From Xanthobacteraceae bacterium (lineage in GTDB: Bacteria > Pseudomonadota > Alphaproteobacteria > Rhizobiales > Xanthobacteraceae), in assembly GCA_019635635.1 (NCBI GenBank), contig JAHBZB010000002.1, positions 705,204 through 769,203 of the forward strand: DNA of 64,000 bases, given 5' to 3'. Under the pieces are notes generated by a model that was given only the letters and a program-made list of their open reading frames with translations, had not been told where the DNA came from and searched no databases. Positions within the stretch are counted from its first letter, which is position 1, and every line of letters starts with the position of its first letter. A program made the translations under genes and the position numbers. Below, piece after piece: positions 26,506 to 35,668 of this stretch.

Positions 26506-29500
26506 TTCGAAGCGGGCAGCACTTCGACGGAACCCGCTTCGGTGCGCGCGAAGCGATCCGGGCGGTACATGTCTTCGATGATCGCGGGCGGATGCGCGTA
26601 TTTACCCGGCGACACCGCGCGCACGATGTAGGCGACCGTAATCAGGCTGCGGTCGCCTTCGGTGCGGTTGAAGGCCGCGACGAAACGATCGTCGCGGAAT
26701 TCGGTGTAGGCCGTCTCGGAAGTCTGGCCGATCCATTTCAGGTTGCCGGTTTCGCCGCCAGCAACGAGACGCGGGTTATCGATTTCGAAGCCAGCGGGCA
26801 GGAAATCGGCGAGCAGCAGGCGGCCCGCGACCTGATCGGCCGGGTTCACGCGCAACACCACCACCATACGCTGGTTCTGCTGCACCTTCGAGGGATCGAC
26901 CGGCTGGCCGTCGAGCGAGCGATAGGTGCGGAGAATCTTGAAGCCTTTCTCCGCCGCCGGCTCGGCCTCCTGCGGCGCGCCACGAATGCCGATCACCACC
27001 TGCACCGGCCGATCGCCATTGTTCGCGATGCGGACGGTTTTGCCTTGCAGGTCGGCGGCGCGGATCGTGCGGAAGTAATTGCCCTTGTGCTCGACGCCGT
27101 CGATCGTGAGCGAAAGCTGCTGGGCTTCCTTTGCGAATGTGCGGGCGGCAAGCACCATCCACGCGTTCTCCTGCGTGCTGGTGTGCGGCGTCAGCCCCCG
27201 CGCAACTTCAAGACGCGCGAGTGCAAGCCGCGCGGTGTTCTCGAAGCCCGCCTCGGTCGCGAGCGCCACGATGGAAGCCGCATCGCGCAGCGGCGAGCCG
27301 TAATCGTCGCGGCCCGCGACCGGCGCAAGTTCGTCTCTCGGCAATGCGCTCAATGCGGAAGCGAAGACTTTTTCCGCGCGCACCTTGTCGCCGAGCAGCG
27401 AGAGCGCCGCAGCCAACTGACCGCGCGAAAGCGGCGTCGAGAGATCGTCGAGCTTGGCGTCCGCGAGGTAGCGCAGGTCACCGACCGGCGCCACGCCGTT
27501 ACGGGCGAGCACATAAAGCGCGTAAGCAATCGCCTCGGTGTTCTGGTCGCCGCCGCGGTTGTTGCCGAGCTGGACTGCGTTGCGGAGCCGGTTCAGCGCA
27601 AGCTTGAACTGGTTCTCCGGAACGCTGAAGCCTTTCTCGCGCGCACGCGTGAGGAAATCCGTCACGTAAGCGTGCAACCAGGTGTCGGCCGCGCTCGACG
27701 AATTCCAGAGGCCGAATGCGCCTTCGGCGTTCTGGCGCGCGAGCACGCGTCCGATCGCTTCCTTGATACGCTCGTCAATGCTCTTGTCGAGCGCGAGCTG
27801 ACTTTCGCTTGCCAGATCGTTGACGTAGAGCAGCGGCAAGGCACGGCTCGTAATCTGCTCGGAGCAACCGTAAGGATAACGGTCGAGCGCCAAGAGCAGC
27901 GACGGCACGTCGATTGCGTTCTGCGGCGAGACGGTGAGCGACACCGCGCCGGTACCCGGCACCACGTCCGCAAGCAAATTGCGGTCGATCACGATGCTTT
28001 CGCCGCGCGCAAGCTCGCGCACGGTGCGCCGTTCGATCGGCGGAAAAGCGGGCCGCGTCAGGAGCGCATATTTACGCTCGATGGAAAGCCCGTTCGGCCC
28101 GGTGAGGCGCACGCTAAGCGAGCCGGCACCCGTGCCCTTCCCGATCAGGTCGAGCGTGAATCCGGTTCGCGCGCCGCTCTGGAGCGTGAAAGTGCGGTTT
28201 GCCTCCGAAACCTCGACCGCGCCTTCGGTAACGAGCGCGATCTTATAGTCGCCCGCGGCACCTTCGACGTTCGTTACGTCGAGCCGGAGCGTCGAGCGGT
28301 CGTTCGCGGCGAGGAAGCGCGGCAAGGTCGCCTGCACCACCACCGGATCGCGGATGATGACCTCTTGCGCGGCATGGCCGACCTTGTCTTCGGTCCATGC
28401 CGCCGCCATCACGCGCACGCTGCCGTCAAAGGCCGGCACCTCGAACTGCACGTTCGCCTTGCCGTCCTTGTCGAGCGCGACCATGCCGGAGAACAGCACG
28501 AGCGGCGCCTGACTCGGCGGGTTGCCCGCCATTTCGAGCGCGTTGGCATCACCGCCGGTGCGGATCTTGCCGCGCACGCCCTGCATGCCGTCAATCAGCG
28601 CGCCGTAGAGATCGCGGATGTCGCCGGAGAGACGCCGCTGGCCCAGATAATAAGTGTCGGGCGCGGGCGTTTTGTGGTTCGTCAGATTCAGGATGCCGAC
28701 ATCGACCGCCGCGACCACGATGCGCGCGGTGCCGCCATTCACGCCGGTCACGGTCACCGGAATATTCCAGGTCGTGTTCGGGCGAAGCTGCTTCGGCAGT
28801 TCGAGTTTCACGCCGAGCGTCTTCGCTGCGCGGCCGACTCCGAACCATGCGACACCGATCGCGCGGCTCGGCATTCGGCTCTTCTGCACGTCGAGCGGAC
28901 GATGATGGAACGCGACGACATAAGCACCCGGTCCCCAGTCCGCGCCGACGCGGAACGTGACCTTGCCGCCGGCCGCACCAACTTGCGTCTGCTGCACGGC
29001 GTGGACCTTGTCGCCCACCACCATCACGGTCGCAGCACCATCGATGCGCGGCGAGATCGACACGGTAAGGGTGTCGCCCTCGTTATACTCGGCCTTATCG
29101 ACCGAAATTTCGAGGCGGTCCGGCGTATCGGCGGAAGTTTCGCCGTAGAAACCGGAGTCGAATGCGTAGCTTCCGGCCGGGCCGTTCGGCTCACTCGACG
29201 TTACTTCGAGGCGATAGCGGCCATAGGGAACGTCCGCGGAAATCGTGACCGGCTTTTCGGCCGAGGCGTCGAACTTGCCTTCCGCGATCTTGCGGGTCTG
29301 GCGCACCGGCTCGTAATCCCACGAGCCGGAAACGCGATACCACTGGTAGCGCGTTTCGACGCGATAGATCGTCCACTTCATGTTCTTGCGCGCGGCAAGC
29401 TTGCCGTCGGGGTTCACGAGCACGACGTCGAACAGCGCCTTCTCGCCCTCGCCTACGAGTCCCTTGAACTGCGGACGGATTCCGACTGCGGGTGCCGCGG

Positions 29501-31706
29501 AAGCAATTGGAATCACGATGCGGCGCTCGATGGCGCGGCCACCCGCCTCGTTCATGCGGATCGTGATCTGCGCTTCCAGCGCGCGCGTCGTGCGCGGCAG
29601 CTCAGGCAGTTCGATGGAAAGATCGGCGTGGCCCTTCGCGTCGGTCTTCGGCAGATCCGAAAGCGGGCGGCGGATCGGCGTGAAGGTTTCGTCGGCGAGG
29701 CCGAAGCTGAAGCCGTCGAAGCCGCGGCGAAGCTGGGACGCGCGAATTTCGATCTCGCCTTCGAGGTCGAGCGTCGCGGCAGGCGGACCAAACAGATAAC
29801 GGCCATCGACCGCAACCTTCGCCGGCTGGTTCGCGCCGATTTCGGGGGTCGCCGCCTTCAGATCGAACTCGATGCGATCCGGCACATAATCTTCGACCAG
29901 GAAAGCGACCTCGCCGACGGGCGACGCTTTGGGATCGGCATAGGCGCGCAAACGCCAGGTGCCGGTCGTAGCGCCGGGCAAGAGCGGCATGTCGAAACTG
30001 CGTCCGCCAGCTTCGTCGCTGTTGATGACGATACGGCGGTCTTCCGCGCCGTCCGGACGCGAGAGAATGAAGGTGAGCGGAACGCTGATCGCCTTCGCCT
30101 TGGCGTCGCGCAAGAGCGCCGTCACATGCACGGTTTCGCCGGAGCGATAGACGCCGCGCTCGGTGAAGACATAAGCGTCGAGCGGCCCGGGCGCGAGGCG
30201 GCCGGCCACACCGCGGTCGGTCAGGTCGAACGGGCTTTCGGTGAGCGAAAGGAATGCATAGTCCGTGCCCTTGCGCTCGGCGATCAGGACCGCAGGCGCG
30301 AGACCGCCGGTGCCGCGCACGAGGCCAGCGTCGAATTTCGCGAAACCTTTCGCGTCGGTCTTCGCCGTCGCCAGCACTTCGTTGTTCTTGGCAAGCAGTT
30401 TCAGTTCCGCGTTCGCGACGGCATTTGCGTTGCCGAGATCGCGCACGAAGACGTGCAGGCCATCCTCGGCAGTGATCGCGGTCAGGCCGAGATCGGAAAC
30501 GACGAACCATTGCGTCGCAAGATTCGAGTATTGTGGGCGGCCGACCGCATCCGCGGGCGTCGCGATCATCACATAGACGCCCGCCTTCAGGTCCTTGATC
30601 GCTTCGTCGATCGGAAATGCGGTGGTCACTTCTTTATTGAGTTCGGAGGTAACTTCGAGTTCGCCCTTGAAAACGGTTGCGCCCTGGTTCTGCGCAAGCT
30701 GCTCGATCTCGCCGTGCGAGAGCGACTGGCGGAACTGACCGTCGAGCGCCGACGGCAGCAGCGAGCGCTCGCCGATGCGCACGACCTGCACGTTCAGGCG
30801 CCTGGTGTTGACCGAGATGACCGGAATGCCCTTCTGACCGGTGCGCGGCAGCACGTAAGCGCGGCCGGTGAAGCGCACGTCTGCCTTGCGGTCGCGGACG
30901 TAAATCTGAAGCTCTGCTGCGTTCGCCAGCACCTCGCCGTTCTTCGACGGAATGCCGCGGCGCGCAGTCACGCTATAGGTCTCGCCGTGACGAAGGCCTT
31001 CGATGCAGATCTGCTGCTCGTTGTTGGTCACCGAGAGCTTGTCGATGCCCTGCACCGAAATGAACGGCGCGAAATCGGCCTTCGGCGAAAGCGGTTCCGA
31101 GAACTGGATGCAGGCGCGGGGTGCGGCGACATCGGCATCGACCGAATAATCGAGCACGCGGAAACCGTGGGTGTCGCGCAGGTTTTCGTAGAAGGATTTC
31201 AGCTCGGCGGTTTCGCGGCGCTCCAACGCCGCTTTGATGGTGTCGATCGCGGGCCGCCACAACTCGCGGTCCGCATAGATGCGGCCGATGATCTCAAGCG
31301 CTTCGGCTTCCTGCGCGCGGTTCGCCGTGCGGCGATAGGCGAGATAAGCGGCCGCCGCGGTGCGGTCGCGGATGATGTTGCGCTCGGGCGCGTTGCTCGG
31401 CGCAATCTCGCCGAGCGCGCGGGCGTAGCGCAGCCACAGTGCCGCGTCCTTCTCCGCGCTGATCGCGATTTCGCCGAGGCGCTGCGCGTGTGTGCGCGTG
31501 TCCTTGGCGGCGAGCGCGGCGTCGGCTTCCTTGCGCAGGTCGGCAACCGAACGCGGCCGGCTCACGAGTTCTTTCTGGAGTTGGGATTCGAGCCGCGCCG
31601 CGCCGGCGTTCAGGTCCGATCTGGAAAAGGGCTTTTCCTGCGCCGAGGCGGAGAACGGAACGAGCAAGGACACCAAGGCGACGAAGCCAAGGAACAAGTA
31701 GCGCAT
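26502..31706 (-). CDS. Bacterial alpha-2-macroglobulin, thioester-containing
   Basis: A 1734-residue periplasmic protease trap. The signal peptide ends at ASA near residue 22; unlike E. coli YfhM there is no lipobox Cys, so it is probably soluble. Many macroglobulin-like beta domains precede the thioester motif YGCSEQ, with Cys1281 and Gln1284, followed by the alpha/alpha complement-like domain (about 1270-1560) and a C-terminal receptor-like domain. GGGGAG precedes the ATG. It is transcribed ahead of pbpC with a four-base overlap. Confidence 0.95.
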   Translation of the reverse strand: MRYLFLGFVALVSLLVPFSASAQEKPFSRSDLNAGAARLESQLQKELVSRPRSVADLRKEADAALAAKDTRTHAQRLGEIAISAEKDAALWLRYARALGEIAPSNAPERNIIRDRTAAAAYLAYRRTANRAQEAEALEIIGRIYADRELWRPAIDTIKAALERRETAELKSFYENLRDTHGFRVLDYSVDADVAAPRACIQFSEPLSPKADFAPFISVQGIDKLSVTNNEQQICIEGLRHGETYSVTARRGIPSKNGEVLANAAELQIYVRDRKADVRFTGRAYVLPRTGQKGIPVISVNTRRLNVQVVRIGERSLLPSALDGQFRQSLSHGEIEQLAQNQGATVFKGELEVTSELNKEVTTAFPIDEAIKDLKAGVYVMIATPADAVGRPQYSNLATQWFVVSDLGLTAITAEDGLHVFVRDLGNANAVANAELKLLAKNNEVLATAKTDAKGFAKFDAGLVRGTGGLAPAVLIAERKGTDYAFLSLTESPFDLTDRGVAGRLAPGPLDAYVFTERGVYRSGETVHVTALLRDAKAKAISVPLTFILSRPDGAEDRRIVINSDEAGGRSFDMPLLPGATTGTWRLRAYADPKASPVGEVAFLVEDYVPDRIEFDLKAATPEIGANQPAKVAVDGRYLFGPPAATLDLEGEIEIRASQLRRGFDGFSFGLADETFTPIRRPLSDLPKTDAKGHADLSIELPELPRTTRALEAQITIRMNEAGGRAIERRIVIPIASAAPAVGIRPQFKGLVGEGEKALFDVVLVNPDGKLAARKNMKWTIYRVETRYQWYRVSGSWDYEPVRQTRKIAEGKFDASAEKPVTISADVPYGRYRLEVTSSEPNGPAGSYAFDSGFYGETSADTPDRLEISVDKAEYNEGDTLTVSISPRIDGAATVMVVGDKVHAVQQTQVGAAGGKVTFRVGADWGPGAYVVAFHHRPLDVQKSRMPSRAIGVAWFGVGRAAKTLGVKLELPKQLRPNTTWNIPVTVTGVNGGTARIVVAAVDVGILNLTNHKTPAPDTYYLGQRRLSGDIRDLYGALIDGMQGVRGKIRTGGDANALEMAGNPPSQAPLVLFSGMVALDKDGKANVQFEVPAFDGSVRVMAAAWTEDKVGHAAQEVIIRDPVVVQATLPRFLAANDRSTLRLDVTNVEGAAGDYKIALVTEGAVEVSEANRTFTLQSGARTGFTLDLIGKGTGAGSLSVRLTGPNGLSIERKYALLTRPAFPPIERRTVRELARGESIVIDRNLLADVVPGTGAVSLTVSPQNAIDVPSLLLALDRYPYGCSEQITSRALPLLYVNDLASESQLALDKSIDERIKEAIGRVLARQNAEGAFGLWNSSSAADTWLHAYVTDFLTRAREKGFSVPENQFKLALNRLRNAVQLGNNRGGDQNTEAIAYALYVLARNGVAPVGDLRYLADAKLDDLSTPLSRGQLAAALSLLGDKVRAEKVFASALSALPRDELAPVAGRDDYGSPLRDAASIVALATEAGFENTARLALARLEVARGLTPHTSTQENAWMVLAARTFAKEAQQLSLTIDGVEHKGNYFRTIRAADLQGKTVRIANNGDRPVQVVIGIRGAPQEAEPAAEKGFKILRTYRSLDGQPVDPSKVQQNQRMVVVLRVNPADQVAGRLLLADFLPAGFEIDNPRLVAGGETGNLKWIGQTSETAYTEFRDDRFVAAFNRTEGDRSLITVAYIVRAVSPGKYAHPPAIIEDMYRPDRFARTEAGSVEVLPASK

Positions 31707-31727
31707 TTTTCAGAACTCCCCAGATAG

Positions 31728-31741
31728 TGACCGGCCGGTCA
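31728..31741. promoter_or_regulatory. Perfect 14-bp palindrome upstream of the macroglobulin gene
   Basis: TGACCGGCCGGTCA lies 21 bases upstream of the alpha-2-macroglobulin ATG, inside the probable leader. It has the size and symmetry of a repressor operator, or could form a short RNA hairpin. The rest of the 31707-31927 gap is the divergent promoter region shared with the small secreted-protein gene; I see no other feature in it. Confidence 0.4.
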
Positions 31742-31927
31742 TCGAAGCCGGATCATGCTGGCTTATAACAGCCGCGCGCTGCCGCATCGTAGTTGGGAAA
31801 TCGCGACTGCTTCGTGGCATCGCCAAATCGGGGGACACAATTTCGTTATTCCCGCGCGGAAATTCGTGATTCCACAGGCGCCGGGATTTCGGGTAAAAAC
31901 GCAAACGTCTAACGCTGGGGAAGCACC

Positions 31928-32152
31928 ATGAAAAAGTATCTCGCCGCCGCCGCGATCGCGCTTGCAGCTTTCGTCGGCCAGTCCTTCGTCACGCCGACCG
32001 CCGCGGAAGCCGCTTACTGCACCGCACGCAGCCCGTATGCGTCCGGCTGGGGTTCCGGCAACCTGAACTATGCGCGCCGCCGCGCCCTCCATGAGTGCGC
32101 AATCCGCACGCCGCGCGGCTACACCTGCTACATCACGAGCTGCTCATACTAA
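31928..32152 (+). CDS. Small secreted cysteine-containing protein
   Basis: A 74-residue protein with a clear Sec signal: KK, a hydrophobic core, and likely cleavage after AEA near residue 28. The mature part of about 45 residues has four cysteines (YCTARS, HECAI, YTCYI, TSCSY), enough for two disulfides in the periplasm, plus a Gly/Ser/Tyr-rich centre. The spacing loosely recalls DUF4189-like proteins but I do not recognise a family. GGGGAAG lies before the ATG and a good terminator follows, so it is a single-gene transcript and very likely real. Confidence 0.72.
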   Translation: MKKYLAAAAIALAAFVGQSFVTPTAAEAAYCTARSPYASGWGSGNLNYARRRALHECAIRTPRGYTCYITSCSY

Positions 32153-32173
32153 GTCGAGTGCCTCGCTAAAATC

Positions 32174-32207
32174 AGGCCGGTTCGCACCTCGCGGACCGGC
32201 CTTTTTT
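32174..32207 (+). terminator. Rho-independent terminator of the small secreted-protein gene
   Basis: AGGCCGGT and ACCGGCCT form the outer stem, with extra pairs inside, followed directly by six T bases. It begins about 20 bases after the stop codon. Confidence 0.88.
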
Positions 32208-32341
32208 GTTTCGCGCGGCGGAACGTCCTATCCGGACGCTACGGAAAGCGGGCCACGGCCGCCGCTCCGTCGCGAGCAGGCTTTGCGGCCTCAAGCCCCC
32301 GCGCTAAGACCTTCGGACATCCAGCCCGGAGATAAGCCTGC

Positions 32342-33523
32342 ATGTCGCTCGACACTTTCCGCCAAGAGACGCGCGAATGGCTCGCGCAGAACTGCCCTCC
32401 CGGAATGCGCAAACCCTCCCGCGGCGAGCCGGACATCTGCTGGGGCGGACGCAACTGGAAATTCGAATCCGAAGACCAGAAAATCTGGCTGGAGCGTATG
32501 GCCGCGCGCGGCTGGACCGTGCCGATGTGGCCCAAGGAATACGGCGGCGGCGGCCTCTCGCGCGAGGAGGAAAAAATCCTGCGCGAGGAAATGCGCGCAA
32601 TCGGTGCGCGCTCGCCCCTCGAAAGTTTCGGCATCTGGATGCTCGGCCCCGCACTCCTGCAATTCGGCAATGAGGCACAGAAGAAAGAGCATCTGCCGAA
32701 AATCGCACGCGGCGAAATCCGCTGGTGCCAGGGCTATTCCGAACCGGGCGCGGGCTCCGACCTCGCCTCGCTCCAGACCAAGGCCGAAGACAAAGGCGAC
32801 TATTTTCTCGTCAACGGCCAGAAAATCTGGACCTCTTACGCCGACAAGGCCGACTGGATTTTCTGCCTCGTGCGCACGGATCCCGCCGCGCCGAAGCACA
32901 GCGGCATTTCCTTCGTCTTGTTCGACATGACGACGCCGGGCGTCTCGACGAAGCCGATCCTCCTGATCTCCGGCAAGTCTCCGTTCTGCGAAACCTTCTT
33001 CGACGACGTGAAAGTGCCGAAGGAAAATCTGGTCGGCAATCTCAACGAAGGCTGGACGATCGCGAAATACCTGCTCACGCACGAGCGCGCGTCGATCGGC
33101 GCGGGCGGCTCGCTTGCCGGCCTGCGCTCGCTTCCCGCTGCAGCGATCAAGGCCGTGGGCCGCGATCAGAACGGCAGGCTTGCAGACGCCTTCATCCGCA
33201 ACGATGTGATCCGCGCGGAAATCGACGGCTATGCGCTGCTTGCGACCGTCGAGCGCTACAAGGCCGAAGCGAAAGCGGGCCAAGGCGTCGGGTCGAAATC
33301 AGCGATCCTGAAATATGCCGGTACCGAACTGAACAAGCGCCGCTACGAGACCTTCATGACGATCGCCGGCTCCGACGGCCTCGAATGGGAAAGCGAGCGC
33401 TCGGAGGACGGAACGCTCGCGCGCGAATGGCTCCGCACCAAGGCGAATTCCATCGAGGGTGGCACCTCCGAAGTCATGCTCGGCATCGTCGCCAAGCAAA
33501 TCCTGAAATTGCCGGGGGCCTAA
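32342..33523 (+). CDS. Acyl-CoA dehydrogenase, PimC-like subunit
   Basis: FAD enzyme predicted to introduce the alpha-beta double bond into an acyl-CoA. In 393 residues: RGWTVPMWPKEYGG near 55-68, the FAD-contact WCQGYSEPGAGSDLASLQT (about 124-142) and IEGGTSEVMLGIVAKQIL at the end. The position of the usual catalytic Glu of IYEGT is Gly here, as in PimC-type large subunits that pair with a second subunit. GGAGATAAG precedes the ATG. The next gene, one base away, is a second acyl-CoA dehydrogenase, so a heteromeric enzyme is likely. Confidence 0.92.
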   Translation: MSLDTFRQETREWLAQNCPPGMRKPSRGEPDICWGGRNWKFESEDQKIWLERMAARGWTVPMWPKEYGGGGLSREEEKILREEMRAIGARSPLESFGIWMLGPALLQFGNEAQKKEHLPKIARGEIRWCQGYSEPGAGSDLASLQTKAEDKGDYFLVNGQKIWTSYADKADWIFCLVRTDPAAPKHSGISFVLFDMTTPGVSTKPILLISGKSPFCETFFDDVKVPKENLVGNLNEGWTIAKYLLTHERASIGAGGSLAGLRSLPAAAIKAVGRDQNGRLADAFIRNDVIRAEIDGYALLATVERYKAEAKAGQGVGSKSAILKYAGTELNKRRYETFMTIAGSDGLEWESERSEDGTLAREWLRTKANSIEGGTSEVMLGIVAKQILKLPGA

Positions 33524-33524
33524 A

Positions 33525-34661
33525 ATGATCGCGCTCGACGAAGACCGGATCATGCTGCGCGATTCCGCGCGCGAGTTTCTCACCGACAAGTCGCCGGTTT
33601 CCGAACTGCGGCGGCTGCGCGACACGCGCGACCAGGACGGATTCAGCCGCGATCTGTGGCGCGGCATGAAGGACATGGGCTGGACCGGCATCCTGATCGA
33701 CGAGGCGAACGGCGGCTCCGACTTCGGCCATGTCGGCATGGCGCTGGTCTGCGAGGAAATGGGCCGGACACTTGCCGCCTCGCCTTTCCTCTCGACCGCG
33801 GTCATGGCCGCGACCGCGTTGCGCCGGAGCGGCTCGGAAGAACAGAAGAAAAAGTGGTTGCCCGCGATTTCGGAAGCGAAGGCGATCATCGCGCTCGCGG
33901 TCGACGAAGGCCGCAAGCACAACCCGGAAGCGACCGCGCTGAAAGCGGAAATGTCCGGCAACGCATTCCGCCTCAACGGCGACAAGAGTTTCGTGGTCGA
34001 CGGTCACGTCGCGGACCAGATCATCGTTGCCGCGCGCACCGAAGGCGATCCCGGAAAGAAGGAAGGCATCTCGCTTTTCCTGATCGACTCAAAATCGCCG
34101 GGCATTTCTATCGAGCGCGTCATCGGGGTCGATAGCCGTAACAATGCGCGCATCAAGTTCGAGAACGTGCACGCGGCCGGCACCGATGCGCTTGGCGAGG
34201 TCGGCAAAGGCTACCAACTTCTTGAGAACACACTGAACGCAGGCCGCGCCGGCATTGCCGCGGAAATGCTCGGTGTCGCGGGAGAGAGTTTCGACCGCAC
34301 GGTCGCTTACCTGAAAGAACGCAAGCAGTTCGGAAAATTCATCGGTGAATTCCAGGCGCTGCAACATCGCGCCGCACATATCTTCGGCGAACTGGAATTG
34401 TTGCGCTCGCTGGTGCTGTCAGCCTGCGTTGCGCTCGACAAGAATCCCGATACGGCTGGACTTTCCGTCAGCGCCGCCAAGTTCAAGGCGGCGGAAGTCG
34501 TGAAACTCGCGGTTTCGGAAGCCGTGCAGATGTTCGGCGGCATGGGCATGACCGACGAAATCGATATCGGCCTCTTCATGAAACGCGCGCGGGCAACGCA
34601 GGAATTCCTGGGCGATGCCGGCTTCCACGCCGACCGCTTCGCGCTGGCGCAGAAATTCTGA
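33525..34661 (+). CDS. Acyl-CoA dehydrogenase, PimD-like subunit
   Basis: A 378-residue partner of the preceding gene. The N-terminus (LDEDRIMLRDSAREFLTDKSPVSELRR), the GWTGILIDEANGGSDFGHVGMALVCEEMGRTLAASPF segment and the C-terminal QMFGGMGMTDEIDIGLFMKRA with FLGDAGFHADR are typical of the small subunit of paired dehydrogenases. There is no FAD-contact SEPGAGSD; the equivalent region is ALAVDEGRKHN. I infer an alpha-beta assembly that splits cofactor and substrate binding between the two genes. The acyl substrate is not evident. Confidence 0.9.
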   Translation: MIALDEDRIMLRDSAREFLTDKSPVSELRRLRDTRDQDGFSRDLWRGMKDMGWTGILIDEANGGSDFGHVGMALVCEEMGRTLAASPFLSTAVMAATALRRSGSEEQKKKWLPAISEAKAIIALAVDEGRKHNPEATALKAEMSGNAFRLNGDKSFVVDGHVADQIIVAARTEGDPGKKEGISLFLIDSKSPGISIERVIGVDSRNNARIKFENVHAAGTDALGEVGKGYQLLENTLNAGRAGIAAEMLGVAGESFDRTVAYLKERKQFGKFIGEFQALQHRAAHIFGELELLRSLVLSACVALDKNPDTAGLSVSAAKFKAAEVVKLAVSEAVQMFGGMGMTDEIDIGLFMKRARATQEFLGDAGFHADRFALAQKF

Positions 34662-34696
34662 TCTTCAACGAACAAGAAAATCGCAAAGAGGACAAT

Positions 34697-35623
34697 ATGA
34701 CCATTCGCTTCGACAATCGTGTCGCCATCGTCACGGGCGCCGGCAACGGCATCGGTAAATCCCATGCACTTTCGCTTGCCGCGCTTGGCGCGAAGGTCGT
34801 CGTGAACGATCTCGGCGGCGGGCGCGACGGCTCTGGCGGCTCGCTCTCGGCTGCCGAAACCGTCGTGCAGGAAATCAAGGCGAAGGGCGGCGACGCGATC
34901 GCGAACGGCGCGAACGTCGCAAAATATAACGAAGTCGAGCAGATGATCGAGGACGCGAAGAAGAAGTGGGGACGCGTCGATATTCTCGTCAACAATGCCG
35001 GCATCCTGCGCGACAAGACCTTCCATAAGATGGAACTCGACGACTTCCGCCTCGTGCTCGAAGTGCACCTGATGGGCTCGGTGAATTGCTGCAAGGCGGC
35101 ATGGGACACCATGCGCGAACAGAATTACGGCCGCATCGTTCTCACCTCGTCTTCGTCCGGTCTGTTCGGCAATTTCGGCCAGTCGAACTATGGTGCTGCG
35201 AAAGCCGCCATGGTCGGTCTCATGAACGTGCTTCACCACGAGGGCCAGAAGTTCAACGTCCGTGTGAACACGCTTTCGCCGACCGCGGCCACGCGCATGA
35301 CGGAAGAACTCCTGCCGCCGAACGTACTGCAACTCATGCAGCCCGAGGCGATCACACCCGCCGTGCTTTACATGGTAAGCGAGAATTCCCCTTCCCGCAC
35401 GATCATGGGCGCGGGCGCCGGCGTCTATTCGGTGATCCGCATCGTCGAAACGCAGGGCGTCTATTTCCCGCCGGAAGAACGCACGGCGGATGCGATCGCC
35501 GCGAAGTTCGCGGAAATTTCGGACATCAAGACCGCGCAGGCGCTGGAAGGCGCGTTCCAACAGACGCAGAAATATGTCGCGATGGCCGCGAAAGCCGCCG
35601 GCATCGACCTGTCGCAGAAGTAA
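34697..35623 (+). CDS. SDR-family 3-hydroxyacyl-CoA dehydrogenase-like enzyme
   Basis: Short-chain dehydrogenase of 308 residues. Cofactor loop TGAGNGIG at 13-20, then VVVNDLGGGRDGSGGS, characteristic of the dehydrogenase domain of multifunctional enzyme type 2 (17-beta-HSD4-like); NNAG at 99-102; catalytic Ser151-154 region, Tyr165 and Lys169. Such enzymes oxidise (R)-3-hydroxyacyl-CoA in beta-oxidation. It follows the acyl-CoA dehydrogenase pair by 35 bases with AAGAGGAC before the ATG, fitting a degradation operon; no enoyl-CoA hydratase or thiolase is present here. Confidence 0.88.
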   Translation: MTIRFDNRVAIVTGAGNGIGKSHALSLAALGAKVVVNDLGGGRDGSGGSLSAAETVVQEIKAKGGDAIANGANVAKYNEVEQMIEDAKKKWGRVDILVNNAGILRDKTFHKMELDDFRLVLEVHLMGSVNCCKAAWDTMREQNYGRIVLTSSSSGLFGNFGQSNYGAAKAAMVGLMNVLHHEGQKFNVRVNTLSPTAATRMTEELLPPNVLQLMQPEAITPAVLYMVSENSPSRTIMGAGAGVYSVIRIVETQGVYFPPEERTADAIAAKFAEISDIKTAQALEGAFQQTQKYVAMAAKAAGIDLSQK

Positions 35624-35668
35624 CCGCCACCGTTCGCTTTCGGGAGAAGCTGCGCTAGACTCCCCTGC

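Noticed and set aside
26592-31727. A 5.1-kb open frame antisense to the alpha-2-macroglobulin gene.
   Set aside because: It mirrors the macroglobulin gene in a GC-rich codon context, is extremely Arg/His-rich and shows no family resemblance. The same applies to the long frames antisense to mdoH, pbpC and the P450 gene.
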